Notes: generated by a model from the letters alone, not told the origin. DNA of 64,000 bases from Pseudomonas silvicola (GCF_026651855.1 NZ_CP093280.1:1466001-1530000), one strand, 5' to 3'. Counted from the stretch's first letter, positions 16,947 through 25,927 are shown. Program-made: numbers and translations.

Positions 16947-17030
16947 TGCTTGCCTCACTCTGCTCAGCTATTCAGCTCTTGTATTTAAGCCTGTAGCGCT
17001 TCTCTCGGGCGCCTCGGCAGACCTCGATCT

Positions 17031-17070
17031 GGCATTATGTAGTCCGCGCTGCGGCATACTACATGATGCC
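17031..17070 (-). promoter_or_regulatory. Long inverted repeat upstream of glcB (RccR/RpiR-type half-sites)
   Basis: Two 13-bp arms, GGCATTATGTAGT and ACTACATGATGCC, match at 12 of 13 positions around a 14-bp spacer. The inner TGTAGT...ACTACA half-sites resemble those I remember for RccR, an RpiR-family regulator of glyoxylate-shunt and gluconeogenic genes including glcB in pseudomonads. The rest of the 332-bp divergent region (16947-17278) shows a possible TATACT -10 box at 17243-17248 for the gcvR-like gene and nothing else I can name. Confidence 0.55.
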
Positions 17071-17278
17071 GTGCGGTTGTGAAAATCAGACTAAATACGT
17101 CGCTCTGCGACTATTTTTGCACTACCAGTCACGCCACGAATCGTATGTTCTCAAAACTACGGCCAATTGTTCCAGATAAATCTAAAAAACGTACACAGGT
17201 TTTCAGGTCGTCTGCTACGCCACACGGTCTGCGGCCCTTGCCTATACTGCTTGGGCTCACAACAAGAGGGGTGGCAGC

Positions 17279-17797
17279 GTGGACCACTTAGTATTGACCG
17301 TTTTTGCCCCGGACAAGCCCGGGCTAGTCGAACGGATAGCCCAATGCGTGGCCGACCATAACGGTAACTGGCTGGAAAGCCGTCTGTCGCGCATGGCCGG
17401 GCAGTTCGCGGGCATCCTGCGGGTGGCGGTGCCGCCTGAAAACCACAGTGAGCTGGTGGATGCGCTGCAAGGGCTGGCCGCCAAGGGTATCCGGGTGATG
17501 TTTGCCCAGAGCAGTGCCGAACCCACCTGCACCTCTAAACCCATCACCATGGAACTGGTAGGCAATGACCGCCCTGGCATCGTGCGCGACATCAGCCGCT
17601 TGTTGGCGCAGGAGGGCGTGAACGTGGAACGCCTGACTACCGACGTGCGCCCGGCGGCCATGAGCAGTGAACTGCTGTTTCACGCCGATGCGGTGCTGGG
17701 CTTGCCCCTGGACCTGTCGCTTGACCAGTTGCAAACGCGGCTGGAGACGTTGGCCGATGACTTGATGGTGGAACTGGTACTGCGCACCGAGCCGTGA
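17279..17797 (+). CDS. Tandem ACT-domain protein, glycine cleavage repressor GcvR-like
   Basis: A 172-residue protein with two ACT domains (residues about 3-75, VFAPDKPGLVERIAQCV, and 88-165, LVGNDRPGIVRDISRLLA). This two-ACT layout without a DNA-binding domain is that of GcvR, which binds glycine and modulates GcvA in enterobacteria. The role in Pseudomonas is inferred by family. The start is GTG at 17279, with GAGGGG 9 bp upstream. It stands alone, divergent from glcB. Confidence 0.82.
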   Translation: MDHLVLTVFAPDKPGLVERIAQCVADHNGNWLESRLSRMAGQFAGILRVAVPPENHSELVDALQGLAAKGIRVMFAQSSAEPTCTSKPITMELVGNDRPGIVRDISRLLAQEGVNVERLTTDVRPAAMSSELLFHADAVLGLPLDLSLDQLQTRLETLADDLMVELVLRTEP

Positions 17798-17826
17798 AAG
17801 TTGTTCATCTTTATCTTGCACCTGCC

Positions 17827-17835
17827 TGTGGATAA
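17827..17835 (-). promoter_or_regulatory. DnaA-box-like 9-mer (first of two)
   Basis: A perfect TTATCCACA on the minus strand in the 213-bp gap between the convergent gcvR-like and rarD genes. A second identical 9-mer lies 112 bp away. The match is exact; binding is not shown. Confidence 0.45.
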
Positions 17836-17938
17836 GCTGGGGGAACACCGCGCAGACGACGGCGGGCCGGGCTTCTCCGGCATTTGGCTAAAAAACGAGC
17901 AATTTCAGGGTCTTGTGCACAAACGGCGGGGATGGTGC

Positions 17939-17947
17939 TGTGGATAA
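17939..17947 (-). promoter_or_regulatory. DnaA-box-like 9-mer (second of two)
   Basis: A perfect TTATCCACA on the minus strand, same orientation as the copy at 17827. Between them lies TTGTGCACAA, a 10-bp palindrome. The pair is the only such cluster I noticed in the window. Confidence 0.45.
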
Positions 17948-17963
17948 CCTTGGGGTAGTCGGT

Positions 17964-17990
17964 TGCAGGCCACGAGAATCGTGGCCTGCA
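17964..17990. terminator. Strong hairpin between convergent gcvR-like gene and rarD
   Basis: A perfect 12-bp stem TGCAGGCCACGA / TCGTGGCCTGCA with a GAA loop, 21 bp past the rarD stop. On the plus strand it is followed by a mixed GAGGTTTGATCGTTTT. It is probably a bidirectional transcription stop for the convergent pair. Confidence 0.55.
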
Positions 17991-18010
17991 GAGGTTTGAT
18001 CGTTTTCTGA

Positions 18011-18898
18011 TCAGGCTTTTCGACGCAAATTCACCACGGCATCGATGCTGTAGATCAGCAGCGCTGCCCAGATGAACGCGAAAGCCACCAACGCGTTGGC
18101 GGACAACGGCTCATGGTATTTGAACACCGCCAGTAGCAGTACCAGGGTCGGCGCCAGGTATTGCAGGAAGCCCAGGGTGGTATAGGGCAAATGGCGGGCC
18201 GCGGCGTTGAAGCTTACCAGCGGTACCAGGGTGATGGGCCCGGCGGCCAGCAGCCACAGGCCGTCGGTGGTCAGCCAGAAGTCGGGCTGGGCACTGTTGG
18301 CCCCCGGGTTCAAGGCCAGCCAGATCAGGGCCAATGGCACCAGCAGCCAGGTTTCCACCACCAGCCCCGGCAGTGCCGCCACTGGCGCTTGCTTGCGGAT
18401 CAGGCCATAGAAACCGAAGGTCAAGGCCAGGGCCAGCGATACCCACGGCACGCTGCCGACCTGCCAGATCTGCTGGGCCACGCCTGCGGCAGCCAGGCCC
18501 ACGGCCAGCCATTGCAGGCGGCGCAGGCGTTCACCCAGTACCAGCATGCCCAACAGCACGTTGACCAGCGGGTTGATGTAGTAGCCCAGGCTGGCTTCCA
18601 CCATGCGCCCGTTGTTCACCGCCCACACGTAGATCAGCCAGTTGGCGGCTATCAGGGTTCCGCTGCCGGCCAGGATGGCCAGGCGCCGCGGGTTATCGCG
18701 CAACTGGCGGAACCAGCCAGGGTGCTTCCAGGCGGCCAGCAGCAGGCTGCCGAACAGCGCCGACCACAGCACGCGGCTGACGATGATCTCGACGGCGGGC
18801 ACGGCCTCGATGGCCTTGAAGTAGAGCGGGAACAATCCCCAGCAGATGTAGGCGGTCAGGCCCAGCAGATACCCGCGGCGCGGGTTGGCGGCTTGCAT
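18011..18898 (-). CDS. rarD: RarD/EamA-family inner-membrane transporter
   Basis: A 295-residue hydrophobic protein with about ten membrane helices in two EamA repeats. Its RarD signatures are GYLLGLTAYICWGLFPLYF at the N terminus and LGFLQYLAPTLVLLLAVF near the end. RarD proteins are drug/metabolite-superfamily exporters whose substrate is not established; the original link was to chloramphenicol sensitivity. It is a single gene transcribed toward the gcvR-like gene. Confidence 0.9.
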   Translation of the reverse strand: MQAANPRRGYLLGLTAYICWGLFPLYFKAIEAVPAVEIIVSRVLWSALFGSLLLAAWKHPGWFRQLRDNPRRLAILAGSGTLIAANWLIYVWAVNNGRMVEASLGYYINPLVNVLLGMLVLGERLRRLQWLAVGLAAAGVAQQIWQVGSVPWVSLALALTFGFYGLIRKQAPVAALPGLVVETWLLVPLALIWLALNPGANSAQPDFWLTTDGLWLLAAGPITLVPLVSFNAAARHLPYTTLGFLQYLAPTLVLLLAVFKYHEPLSANALVAFAFIWAALLIYSIDAVVNLRRKA

Positions 18899-18961
18899 GC
18901 TATGTCCTAGGGGCAGCTTTGAGCGTCAGCTGCAAGTAAAAGCGGATCGTGGTTAGTGGGG

Positions 18962-18983
18962 GCCACGCTGCAAAAAGCGTGGC
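18962..18983. terminator. Hairpin between srkA and rarD
   Basis: An 8-bp stem GCCACGCT / AGCGTGGC with loop GCAAAA, 35 bp past the srkA stop on the minus strand. There is no clear T-run, so its role as terminator is tentative. Confidence 0.4.
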
Positions 18984-19017
18984 TTCGTCTGGTTTCAGCT
19001 GCAGTTTGCGGCTGGTT

Positions 19018-19992
19018 TCAGAACAGTTTGAGCGGCTCTTCGTTGAGGGCCGCCAATTGTTCGCGCAGGGCCAGTACCTGGTCGCCCCAGTAGCGCTCGG
19101 AACCGAACCAGGGGAAGCTGCGCGGGAACGCCGGGTCATCCCAGCGTCGGGCCAGCCAGGCGCTGTAGTGCATCAGGCGCAGGGCACGCAGGGGCTCGAT
19201 CAGCGCCAGTTCGCGGGGGTCGAAGTCGTGGAATTCGCTGTAGCCATCCATCAGCTCGGACAATTGGCCCAGGCATTCCTGGCGGTCGCCCGCCAGCATC
19301 ATCCACAGGTCCTGAACGGCCGGGCCCATCCGGCAGTCGTCCAGGTCGACGATGTGGAACACTTCGTCGCGGCACATCATGTTGCCGGGATGGCAGTCGC
19401 CATGCATGCGGATGTTCTGGTGCGGGGTGTCGCGGTATACCTCTTCAACGCGCTTGAGCAGGTCGCGGGCCACCGATTCGTAGGCCGGTAACAGGCTGCG
19501 AGGGACGAAGTTGCCTTGCAGCAGGAAATTCAGCGAATCCTGGCCGAAATTCTTCACGCCCAGTGCCTCGCGGTGCTCGAACGGACGGGTGGCGCCCACG
19601 GCGTGCAGGCGGCCCAGCAGTTGGCCCAGACGGTACAGCTGGTCCAGGTTGCCAGGCTCTGGCGCGCGGCCACCGCGGCGCGGGAACAGGGTAAAGCGAA
19701 AGCCCTGGTGTTCGAACAGTGTGCGGCCATCATGAACCATGGGGGCGACCACCGGCACTTCGCAGTCGGCCAGTTCGGCGGTGAAGCTGTGTTCTTCCAG
19801 GATGGCGGCGTCGGTCCAGCGGTCCGGGCGGTAGAACTTGGCGATCAGCGGCTGGCCGTCCTCGATGCCTACCTGGTAAACGCGGTTCTCGTAGCTGTTG
19901 AGCGCCAATACGCGCGCGTCGCTGAGGAAACCGATGCTTTCCACGGCATCCAGCACCAGGTCGGGGGTGAGGGTTTCAAACGGGTGAGACAT
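19018..19992 (-). CDS. srkA: Stress response kinase A (YihE/SrkA-like Ser/Thr kinase)
   Basis: A 324-residue APH/choline-kinase-fold protein. The catalytic loop HGDCHPGNMM and the metal-binding VDLDDCRMGP are both intact, and the N-terminal lobe shows NSYENRVYQVG and LIAKFYRP (ATP-binding Lys). Family members protect against programmed death and envelope stress in E. coli. The ATG at 19992 is preceded by AGGAG at 7-bp spacing, which decides it over an upstream frame extension to 20031. It stands between phoX and rarD on the same strand. Confidence 0.88.
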   Translation of the reverse strand: MSHPFETLTPDLVLDAVESIGFLSDARVLALNSYENRVYQVGIEDGQPLIAKFYRPDRWTDAAILEEHSFTAELADCEVPVVAPMVHDGRTLFEHQGFRFTLFPRRGGRAPEPGNLDQLYRLGQLLGRLHAVGATRPFEHREALGVKNFGQDSLNFLLQGNFVPRSLLPAYESVARDLLKRVEEVYRDTPHQNIRMHGDCHPGNMMCRDEVFHIVDLDDCRMGPAVQDLWMMLAGDRQECLGQLSELMDGYSEFHDFDPRELALIEPLRALRLMHYSAWLARRWDDPAFPRSFPWFGSERYWGDQVLALREQLAALNEEPLKLF

Positions 19993-20067
19993 GCTGACTC
20001 CTGCGTGCGGCAGGCGGCCGCGTCCGGCCAATCATGGTAACAGACGCGGCGGGCCGGCGGCGGTTCA

Positions 20068-21936
20068 TCAGGCGCCGATCACACCCCCGTCGTCACGGGT
20101 GATGGCCATCACCGAGGAGCGTGGCTTGCCGCCGGGCTTGTGTTCGGGGAACGTCGAGCCGCCGTTCTCGCCGGGGTGCTGGATGCCCACGAACAGGGTG
20201 CGCTGGTCGGGGGCGAAGCTGATGCCGGTGACCTCGCAGCCTACCGGGCCGACCATGAAGCGGCGGATTTCGCCGCTGTGGGGGTCGGCGCAGAGCATCT
20301 GGTTGTTGCCCATGCCAGCGAAGTCGCCCTCGTTGCTGACGTCGCCGTCGGTCAGTATCCACAGCCGACCGGCGTCGTCGAAGCCCAGGCCATCGGGGCT
20401 GTTGAACATGTTCTGGGCAGTGACGTTGGCTGAGCCAGCCTCGGGTTTGCCGGGGTGGGCGCTGGGGTTGCCGGCCACGGCAAACAGGTCCCACTCGAAA
20501 TTCATCGCACCGTGGTCGTCGCCCGCCGGGCGCCAGCGCAGGATCTGCCCGTAGATGTTCTTTGCCCGTGGGTTGGGGCCGCCCACGGGCTGGCCGTCTT
20601 CGCCGCGCTTGATGTTGTTGGTCAGGGTGCAATACACCTGCCCGTCCCGGGGGCTGACCACTATCCATTCGGGACGGTCCATGCGCGTCGCCTGGCGGTG
20701 GCTGGCGGCCAGGCGTGCGTGAATGAGCACGTCGGCCTGGCTCGCGAAGCCATTGCTGGCGTCCAGGCCCTGTTGGCCGTGGCTCAATTCCAGCCACTGG
20801 CCGGCGCCCTTGTGTTCGGCGCCGGCTTCGAAGCGGGCGACGAACAGGGTGCCGTGGTCCAGCAGGTCGCGGTGGCCACTGTCGGCGCGGTCGCGACTGA
20901 TGAAGCGGTAGATGAATTCGCCGCGTTCGTCGTCCCCCATGTACACGACGGCCCGGCCATCGAGGGTTTGCGCCAGGGCGGCGTTCTCGTGCTTGAAGCG
21001 GCCCAGGGCAGTGCGTTTGACGGGCGTGGAGGTGGGGTCGAACGGGTCTATTTCCACAATCCAGCCGTGGCGGTTGAATTCGTTGGGGTTATGAGCCATG
21101 TCGAACCGCGGGTCGTGGGGGTGCCAATCGACCTCCTTGCTGGTGACGCTGGCGCCGTAGCGTTTCTGCGCGGCATTGAACGCCTGGGTGGCGTTGCTGC
21201 TGCCGAAACAGTCGCTGAAGTTTTCTTCGCACGTCAGGTAGGTGCCCCAGGGCGTCTTGCCATTGGCGCAGTTCTGGAAGGTGCCAAGCACGCGCCGGCC
21301 TTCGGGGTCGGCGCTGGTCTTGAGCAGTGGGTTGCCGGCGGCTGGGCCGCTGAAATCGATGGGTGAATTGCCATGGATGCGGCGGTTGTAGGGGGAGCCC
21401 TGAACGAACTGCCAATGGCCGCCCTGGCGATGCACCTCGATCACCGATACCCCTTCGCTGGCCAGGGCCTTGCGCACCTCCTCGGGGGACTGCGGCCTGC
21501 CGCCGTGGGCGTACAGGTAGCGATAGTTGGTGTATTCGTTATTGATTGCCAGCAGGGCGCGGTCGGGGTCGTCCTTGAAGGGGAACAGGCTCATGCCGTC
21601 ATTGTTGTCGCCGAATTGCCGTTCCTGGTCTGCGGCACTGCCGTGGCCGCTGGCGTCGAACGCGGGGCCGTTGGCGTGCAGCGGCTGCCCCCAGCTGATC
21701 AATACCGATGCCTTGTAGCCGGGCGGCAGGCTGACACTGTCGGCGGTGGCGGCGGGAATGCCGGCGAAACCCATCAGTGGGCTGCTGCTGAAGGCGGCGT
21801 TAACGCTGCGGCTGAGCAGGCTGCCGCCCAGGAACAGCGCGGCGCCACCCAGGGCGCCAGCGCCGAGAAAACCGCGGCGGGTCAGGCCGGTCAGGTGTTC
21901 GAGGTCGGTGGGTTCTTGGTCTTGTAGTAGGTGCAT
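20068..21936 (-). CDS. phoX: PhoX-family alkaline phosphatase, Tat-exported
   Basis: A 622-residue protein with a twin-arginine signal (TRRGFLG, then a hydrophobic stretch to about residue 48) and the DUF839 PhoX fold. Conserved segments include NNEYTNYRYLY, TCEENFSDCFGSSNAT (active-site region), VYMGDDERGEFIYRF and NMFNSPDGLGFD. PhoX enzymes are Ca2+/Fe-dependent periplasmic phosphomonoesterases used under phosphate starvation. An AGGGAG site precedes the ATG. A CTGTCAC motif about 60 bp upstream could be one half of a Pho box, but its partner repeat is poor, so I do not list a site. Confidence 0.92.
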   Translation of the reverse strand: MHLLQDQEPTDLEHLTGLTRRGFLGAGALGGAALFLGGSLLSRSVNAAFSSSPLMGFAGIPAATADSVSLPPGYKASVLISWGQPLHANGPAFDASGHGSAADQERQFGDNNDGMSLFPFKDDPDRALLAINNEYTNYRYLYAHGGRPQSPEEVRKALASEGVSVIEVHRQGGHWQFVQGSPYNRRIHGNSPIDFSGPAAGNPLLKTSADPEGRRVLGTFQNCANGKTPWGTYLTCEENFSDCFGSSNATQAFNAAQKRYGASVTSKEVDWHPHDPRFDMAHNPNEFNRHGWIVEIDPFDPTSTPVKRTALGRFKHENAALAQTLDGRAVVYMGDDERGEFIYRFISRDRADSGHRDLLDHGTLFVARFEAGAEHKGAGQWLELSHGQQGLDASNGFASQADVLIHARLAASHRQATRMDRPEWIVVSPRDGQVYCTLTNNIKRGEDGQPVGGPNPRAKNIYGQILRWRPAGDDHGAMNFEWDLFAVAGNPSAHPGKPEAGSANVTAQNMFNSPDGLGFDDAGRLWILTDGDVSNEGDFAGMGNNQMLCADPHSGEIRRFMVGPVGCEVTGISFAPDQRTLFVGIQHPGENGGSTFPEHKPGGKPRSSVMAITRDDGGVIGA

Positions 21937-22037
21937 GAATCAGGCTCCCTGCGGGTCAGGGGCATCACGCTAGGCAGGCGGTGTGACAGGCGTGTTGCAA
22001 TACATATCTCGCAACAATCCCGCAGGGCTCGGCAAGG

Positions 22038-22802
22038 TCAGAGGGGCGTCCCCAGCAATACGAACCCTGGCGCGAACGACACCAATACGTCCTTGCCCGC
22101 GGCCAGCCCCAGGTCTTCCACCCGCGCTGCCTCTTCCAGCGCGCAGAGCGTCTGCCCATTGGCCAGGCCGACGCGCACCTCGGTCGGGCCGTGCGGGTCG
22201 TCGATCACTTGCTCCACGCGGCCCACCAGACCGTTTTCACCCGTTGGCACCGGGCCGGCAGCGTCGTGCAGACGCAACCAGCCGGCCTTGATCAACGCCA
22301 GCACCTGCACGCCGTCGGCCAGTTCCAGGTTGTCGGTGCTTTCGTGGGTGATTTGCGCACTCAGGCACAGCCCGGCACCCAGGTCCAGGTCTATCAAGTC
22401 ATTGCGGCCCTGGGCCGTGATACCGCACACCGTGCCCTGCAACTGGTTGCGGGCACTGGTGCGCAGCATCAGGCGGCTGAGCAGGTCCAGGTCACTGACG
22501 TCCTCGGCAGCTTCCAGCACCTGGGCCTGCAGGGCCTGCAGACGCTGGTACAGGCGCAGCACGCGCTGGCCTTCTTCCGACAAGCGTGCGCCACCGCCGC
22601 CTTTGCCACCGACCGCGCGCTCCACCAGAGGCTTGTGGGCCAGGTTGTTGAGTTCATCGATGGCATCCCAGGCTCCCTTGTAACTCAGCCCCGCGGCCTT
22701 GGCGGCACGGGTAATGGAGCCCTGTTCGGCGATGTGCTGCAACAGGGTGATGCGCTGTGGGCGGCGGGCGATGTGCTGGGTGAGCAGGCTGGGCAAGGGC
22801 AT
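22038..22802 (-). CDS. ModE-family molybdate-responsive transcriptional regulator
   Basis: A 254-residue protein with an N-terminal winged helix (residues about 15-110; ITRAAKAAGLSYKGAWDAID is the recognition region, followed by the GGKGGGGARLS wing) and two C-terminal TOBE/Mop domains (about 120-185 and 195-254) that bind molybdate. It probably represses molybdate uptake genes, but none lies in this window. The ATG at 22802 begins at the conserved domain; a longer frame to 22859 has no ribosome-binding site. It follows comF on the same strand with a gap of 58 bp. Confidence 0.9.
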   Translation of the reverse strand: MPLPSLLTQHIARRPQRITLLQHIAEQGSITRAAKAAGLSYKGAWDAIDELNNLAHKPLVERAVGGKGGGGARLSEEGQRVLRLYQRLQALQAQVLEAAEDVSDLDLLSRLMLRTSARNQLQGTVCGITAQGRNDLIDLDLGAGLCLSAQITHESTDNLELADGVQVLALIKAGWLRLHDAAGPVPTGENGLVGRVEQVIDDPHGPTEVRVGLANGQTLCALEEAARVEDLGLAAGKDVLVSFAPGFVLLGTPL

Positions 22803-22860
22803 GGGGTGCTTTCGGACGATGTTGTAGTGCGCACGACGGTGAACCCGGCGGCCCGCCAAG

Positions 22861-23598
22861 TCAAGAACTGCCCGGCTTGGGTGTGCGCGCCAGGCAATAG
22901 ACGTCCACCCGGCTAGCGCCAGCCCGCAGCAGCAGGTTCGCGAGGGCCCTGGCCGTGGCGCCGGTGGTCATCACGTCATCCACCAAGGCGAAATGGCGGC
23001 CCTGAACCCGAGGCCGCGGGCACAGGGTGAAGGCTTGCAGCAGGTTGCGCTGGCGTTGCCGTGCGCCCAATTCCTGCTGGGCACGGGTTTCATGGGGGCG
23101 CAGTATCAGCTGTTCATCCACTGCCAGCTCCAGTTGCGGCCCTAGCCAGCGGGCCAGCATCGCCGCTTGGTTGAACCCCCTCTGGCGCAGACGCTTGCGG
23201 CCCATGGGCACCGGCAGCAGGCAGTCAGGGCGTGCAAGGCCATCGTCGAATCGCTGCTGCAGCCAGTGCCCCAGCAGCACGGCCAACAGGCGCCCCAATG
23301 GCCAGCGGGCCTGGTGCTTGAAGCGGCTGATCAAGCTGTCCACTGGAAAACCGTAGTGCCAGGGCACCTCCACCTGGTGGAACGGAGGCCGGCGCCGAGC
23401 GCACGTTTTGCACAACATGCCGTCGATCGGCAGCGGCAACGCGCAGCACAGGCACCGTTCGTGCAGCCAGGGGAGCTCCATTTCACAGGCATCACACAGA
23501 GGGTAGGGATGATCCGCTTGCTCATCGCACAACAAGCACGATTGATTGTTTTTTAGCCAGTTGTAAACCAGCCTTCCGTGACCTGGTTGACAGTACAT
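22861..23598 (-). CDS. comF: ComF-family phosphoribosyltransferase-like protein
   Basis: A 245-residue protein with an N-terminal double zinc ribbon (CLLCDE, CDACEME, CLCCALP, CKTCARR) and a C-terminal phosphoribosyltransferase fold carrying the PRPP loop LVDDVMTTGATARAL. ComF is required for DNA uptake in naturally competent bacteria and is retained in most pseudomonads. It is divergent from bioB with only 91 bp between starts. The BirA-type operator and the bioB -35 box overlap its first codons (MYCQPGHGRLVYN), so a later start should be kept in mind; no good alternative start is visible. Confidence 0.88.
   Translation of the reverse strand: MYCQPGHGRLVYNWLKNNQSCLLCDEQADHPYPLCDACEMELPWLHERCLCCALPLPIDGMLCKTCARRRPPFHQVEVPWHYGFPVDSLISRFKHQARWPLGRLLAVLLGHWLQQRFDDGLARPDCLLPVPMGRKRLRQRGFNQAAMLARWLGPQLELAVDEQLILRPHETRAQQELGARQRQRNLLQAFTLCPRPRVQGRHFALVDDVMTTGATARALANLLLRAGASRVDVYCLARTPKPGSS
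23561..23593 (+). promoter_or_regulatory. BirA (biotin) operator
   Basis: TTGTAAACC, a 15-bp spacer and GGTTGACAG form the inverted repeat known for BirA operators of gamma-proteobacteria (consensus TTGTAAACC-N15-GGTTTACAA; left arm perfect, right arm 7 of 9). The right arm contains the -35 box of the bioB promoter, so binding of biotinoyl-AMP-BirA would exclude RNA polymerase. It lies within the first codons of comF. Confidence 0.8.
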
Positions 23599-23614
23599 GC
23601 GTCTTCCTTAAATA
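23587..23614 (+). promoter_or_regulatory. Sigma-70 promoter of the bio operon
   Basis: TTGACA at 23587-23592, a 16-bp spacer and TAAATA at 23609-23614. A start near 23621 would leave a leader of about 70 bases before bioB. The -35 box is inside the BirA operator. Confidence 0.7.
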
Positions 23615-23689
23615 TGCCGTTTAACCGTGTCGCGCCTGTGGACATTTCCTTGTCCCGGCGCCAGCCCCAGCATAACCAAGGAATCGCCC

Positions 23690-24748
23690 ATGAGCGCCAG
23701 CACAACTGCAACGCTTCGTCACGACTGGACCCTGGCCGAGGTCAAGGCCCTGTTCACCCAGCCTTTCAACGACCTGCTGTTCCAGGCCCAGACCGTGCAC
23801 CGGGCGCATTTCGATGCCAACCGCGTGCAGGTGTCGACCCTGCTGTCGATCAAGACCGGCGCCTGCCCGGAAGACTGCAAGTACTGCCCGCAGTCGGGCC
23901 ACTACAACACCGGCCTTGAAAAAGAAAAGCTGATGGAAGTGCAGAAGGTGCTGGAAGAGGCCGCGCGGGCCAAGGCCATCGGTTCCACCCGGTTCTGCAT
24001 GGGCGCGGCGTGGAAGCACCCGTCGGCCAAGGACATGCCCTACGTGCTGAAAATGGTCGCGGGCGTGAAAGCCATGGGCCTGGAAACCTGCATGACCCTG
24101 GGCAAGCTGGACCAGGAGCAGACCGCCGCCCTGGCGGAAGCCGGGCTGGACTACTACAACCACAACCTGGACACCTCACCGGAGTTTTACGGCAGCATCA
24201 TTACCACTCGCACCTACAGCGAGCGCTTGCAGACGCTGGCCTACGTGCGCGACGCGGGCATGAAGATCTGCTCGGGTGGCATCCTGGGCATGGGCGAGTC
24301 GCTGGACGACCGCGCCGGGCTGCTGATCCAGCTGGCCAACCTGCCCGAGCACCCGGAGTCGGTGCCCATCAACATGCTGGTGAAGGTCGCTGGCACGCCG
24401 CTGGAAAACGCCGAAGACGTCGACCCGTTCGATTTCATCCGGATGCTGGCCGTGGCTCGCATCCTGATGCCGCGATCCCATGTGCGCCTGTCCGCTGGCC
24501 GCGAGGCCATGAACGAGCAGATGCAGGCCCTGGCGTTCTTCGCCGGTGCCAACTCGATTTTCTACGGTGACAAGCTGTTGACCACCGCCAACCCGCAAGC
24601 AGACAAGGACATGGCACTGTTCGCCCGCTTGGGTATCAAGCCTGAAGCCCGCGAAGAGCACGCCGACGAAGTGCACCAGGCCGCCATCGAACAGGCCCTG
24701 GTCGAGCAGAAGAGCAGCGAGCTGTTCTACGACGCCGCGTCGGCGTAA
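23690..24748 (+). CDS. bioB: Biotin synthase
   Basis: A 352-residue radical-SAM enzyme that inserts sulfur into dethiobiotin, the last step of biotin synthesis. The SAM cluster motif [11 protein letters not shown] (CX3CX2C, about residues 58-65) is intact. The conserved [23 protein letters not shown] and [12 protein letters not shown] segments carry ligands of the auxiliary [2Fe-2S] cluster and substrate. The ATG at 23690 follows an AAGGAA site. It is the first gene of bioBFHCD; bioF starts 6 bp after its stop. Confidence 0.98.
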   Translation: MSASTTATLRHDWTLAEVKALFTQPFNDLLFQAQTVHRAHFDANRVQVSTLLSIKTGACPEDCKYCPQSGHYNTGLEKEKLMEVQKVLEEAARAKAIGSTRFCMGAAWKHPSAKDMPYVLKMVAGVKAMGLETCMTLGKLDQEQTAALAEAGLDYYNHNLDTSPEFYGSIITTRTYSERLQTLAYVRDAGMKICSGGILGMGESLDDRAGLLIQLANLPEHPESVPINMLVKVAGTPLENAEDVDPFDFIRMLAVARILMPRSHVRLSAGREAMNEQMQALAFFAGANSIFYGDKLLTTANPQADKDMALFARLGIKPEAREEHADEVHQAAIEQALVEQKSSELFYDAASA

Positions 24749-24754
24749 GCGCCG

Positions 24755-25927
24755 ATGGCCTTCGACCTCAGCACGCGGCTGGCTGAACGCCGCGCGGCCG
24801 ACCTCTACCGTCAGCGACCGCTGCTGCAAAGCCCCCAGGGCCCGCAGGTGGTGGTCGATGGCCAGCCCCTGCTGGCCTTCTGCAACAACGATTACCTGGG
24901 CCTGGCCAACCACCCCGACGTAATCGCCGCCTGGCGTGCCGGCGCCGAGCGCTGGGGCGTGGGGGGTGGTGCCTCGCATCTGGTGATAGGCCACAGCGGC
25001 CCCCACCATGATCTGGAGCTGGCCCTGGCCGAGTTGACCGGGCGCCCCCGGGCGTTGCTGTTTTCCACCGGCTACATGGCGAACATCGGCGCGGTAACCG
25101 CGTTGGTGGGGCAGGGCGACACCGTGCTGCAAGACCGCCTCAACCATGCTTCGCTGCTGGATGCCGGGCTGCTCAGCGGTGCGCGTTTCAACCGCTACCT
25201 GCATAACGATGCGGCCAGCCTGGCCAACCGCCTGGAGAAAGCCACCGGCAACACGCTGGTGGTGACCGACGGGGTATTCAGCATGGACGGCGACATCGCC
25301 GACCTGCCGGCCCTGGCCAGGGTTGCCCGGGCCAAGGGCGCGTGGCTGATGGTGGACGACGCTCACGGCTTCGGCCCCCTGGGCGCCAACGGCGCGGGCA
25401 TTGTCGAGCACTACGGCCTGGGCATCGACGATGTGCCAGTACTGGTCGGTACCCTGGGCAAGGCATTCGGTACCGCCGGTGCCTTTGTCGCGGGCAGTGA
25501 AGACCTGATCGAGGCCCTGGTGCAGTTCGCTCGGCCCTACATCTACACCACCAGCCAGCCGCCGGCCCTGGCCTGCGCCACGCTCAAGAGTCTGGAGTTG
25601 CTGCGCCGCGAGCAGTGGCGCCGCGAGCACCTGGCCAGCCTGATCCGCCAGTTCCGCCATGGCGCCGAGCAGATCGGCCTGCGACTGGTGGACAGCTTCA
25701 CGCCCATCCAGCCGATCCTCATCGGCGATGCCGGCCGTGCCGTACGCCTGTCGCAGATGCTGCGCGAGCGCGGCCTGATGGTCACCGCCATTCGCCCGCC
25801 TACCGTGCCAGCAGGCAGCGCACGCTTGCGCGTGACCCTGTCGGCGGCCCACAGTGAAGCGCAGGTCCAGCTATTGTTGAATGCATTGGCCGACTGTTAT
25901 CCGCTGCTGGAGCCGAACAATGCGTGA
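24755..25927 (+). CDS. bioF: 8-amino-7-oxononanoate synthase
   Basis: A 390-residue PLP-dependent alpha-oxoamine synthase joining pimeloyl-ACP and L-alanine. Visible are [11 protein letters not shown], the conserved HxxHH-region loop [23 protein letters not shown] (the Asp contacting the PLP ring) and the Schiff-base Lys in [14 protein letters not shown]. It overlaps bioH by 8 bp, giving translational coupling within the operon. Confidence 0.97.
   Translation: MAFDLSTRLAERRAADLYRQRPLLQSPQGPQVVVDGQPLLAFCNNDYLGLANHPDVIAAWRAGAERWGVGGGASHLVIGHSGPHHDLELALAELTGRPRALLFSTGYMANIGAVTALVGQGDTVLQDRLNHASLLDAGLLSGARFNRYLHNDAASLANRLEKATGNTLVVTDGVFSMDGDIADLPALARVARAKGAWLMVDDAHGFGPLGANGAGIVEHYGLGIDDVPVLVGTLGKAFGTAGAFVAGSEDLIEALVQFARPYIYTTSQPPALACATLKSLELLRREQWRREHLASLIRQFRHGAEQIGLRLVDSFTPIQPILIGDAGRAVRLSQMLRERGLMVTAIRPPTVPAGSARLRVTLSAAHSEAQVQLLLNALADCYPLLEPNNA

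Noticed and set aside
14676-16988. A 770-codon open frame on the plus strand opposite glcB
   Set aside because: It is the antisense shadow of malate synthase G in GC-rich DNA; the translation (His, Gln, Gly, Val-rich) matches no family and it has no ribosome-binding site.
17827-17947. Replication origin
   Set aside because: Two DnaA boxes alone are not enough; no dnaA, dnaN or gyrB gene and no AT-rich unwinding region are present.
21990-22020. A possible Pho box (CTGTCAC) upstream of phoX
   Set aside because: Only one half fits the CTGTCAT repeat; the second half matches poorly at every spacing tried.
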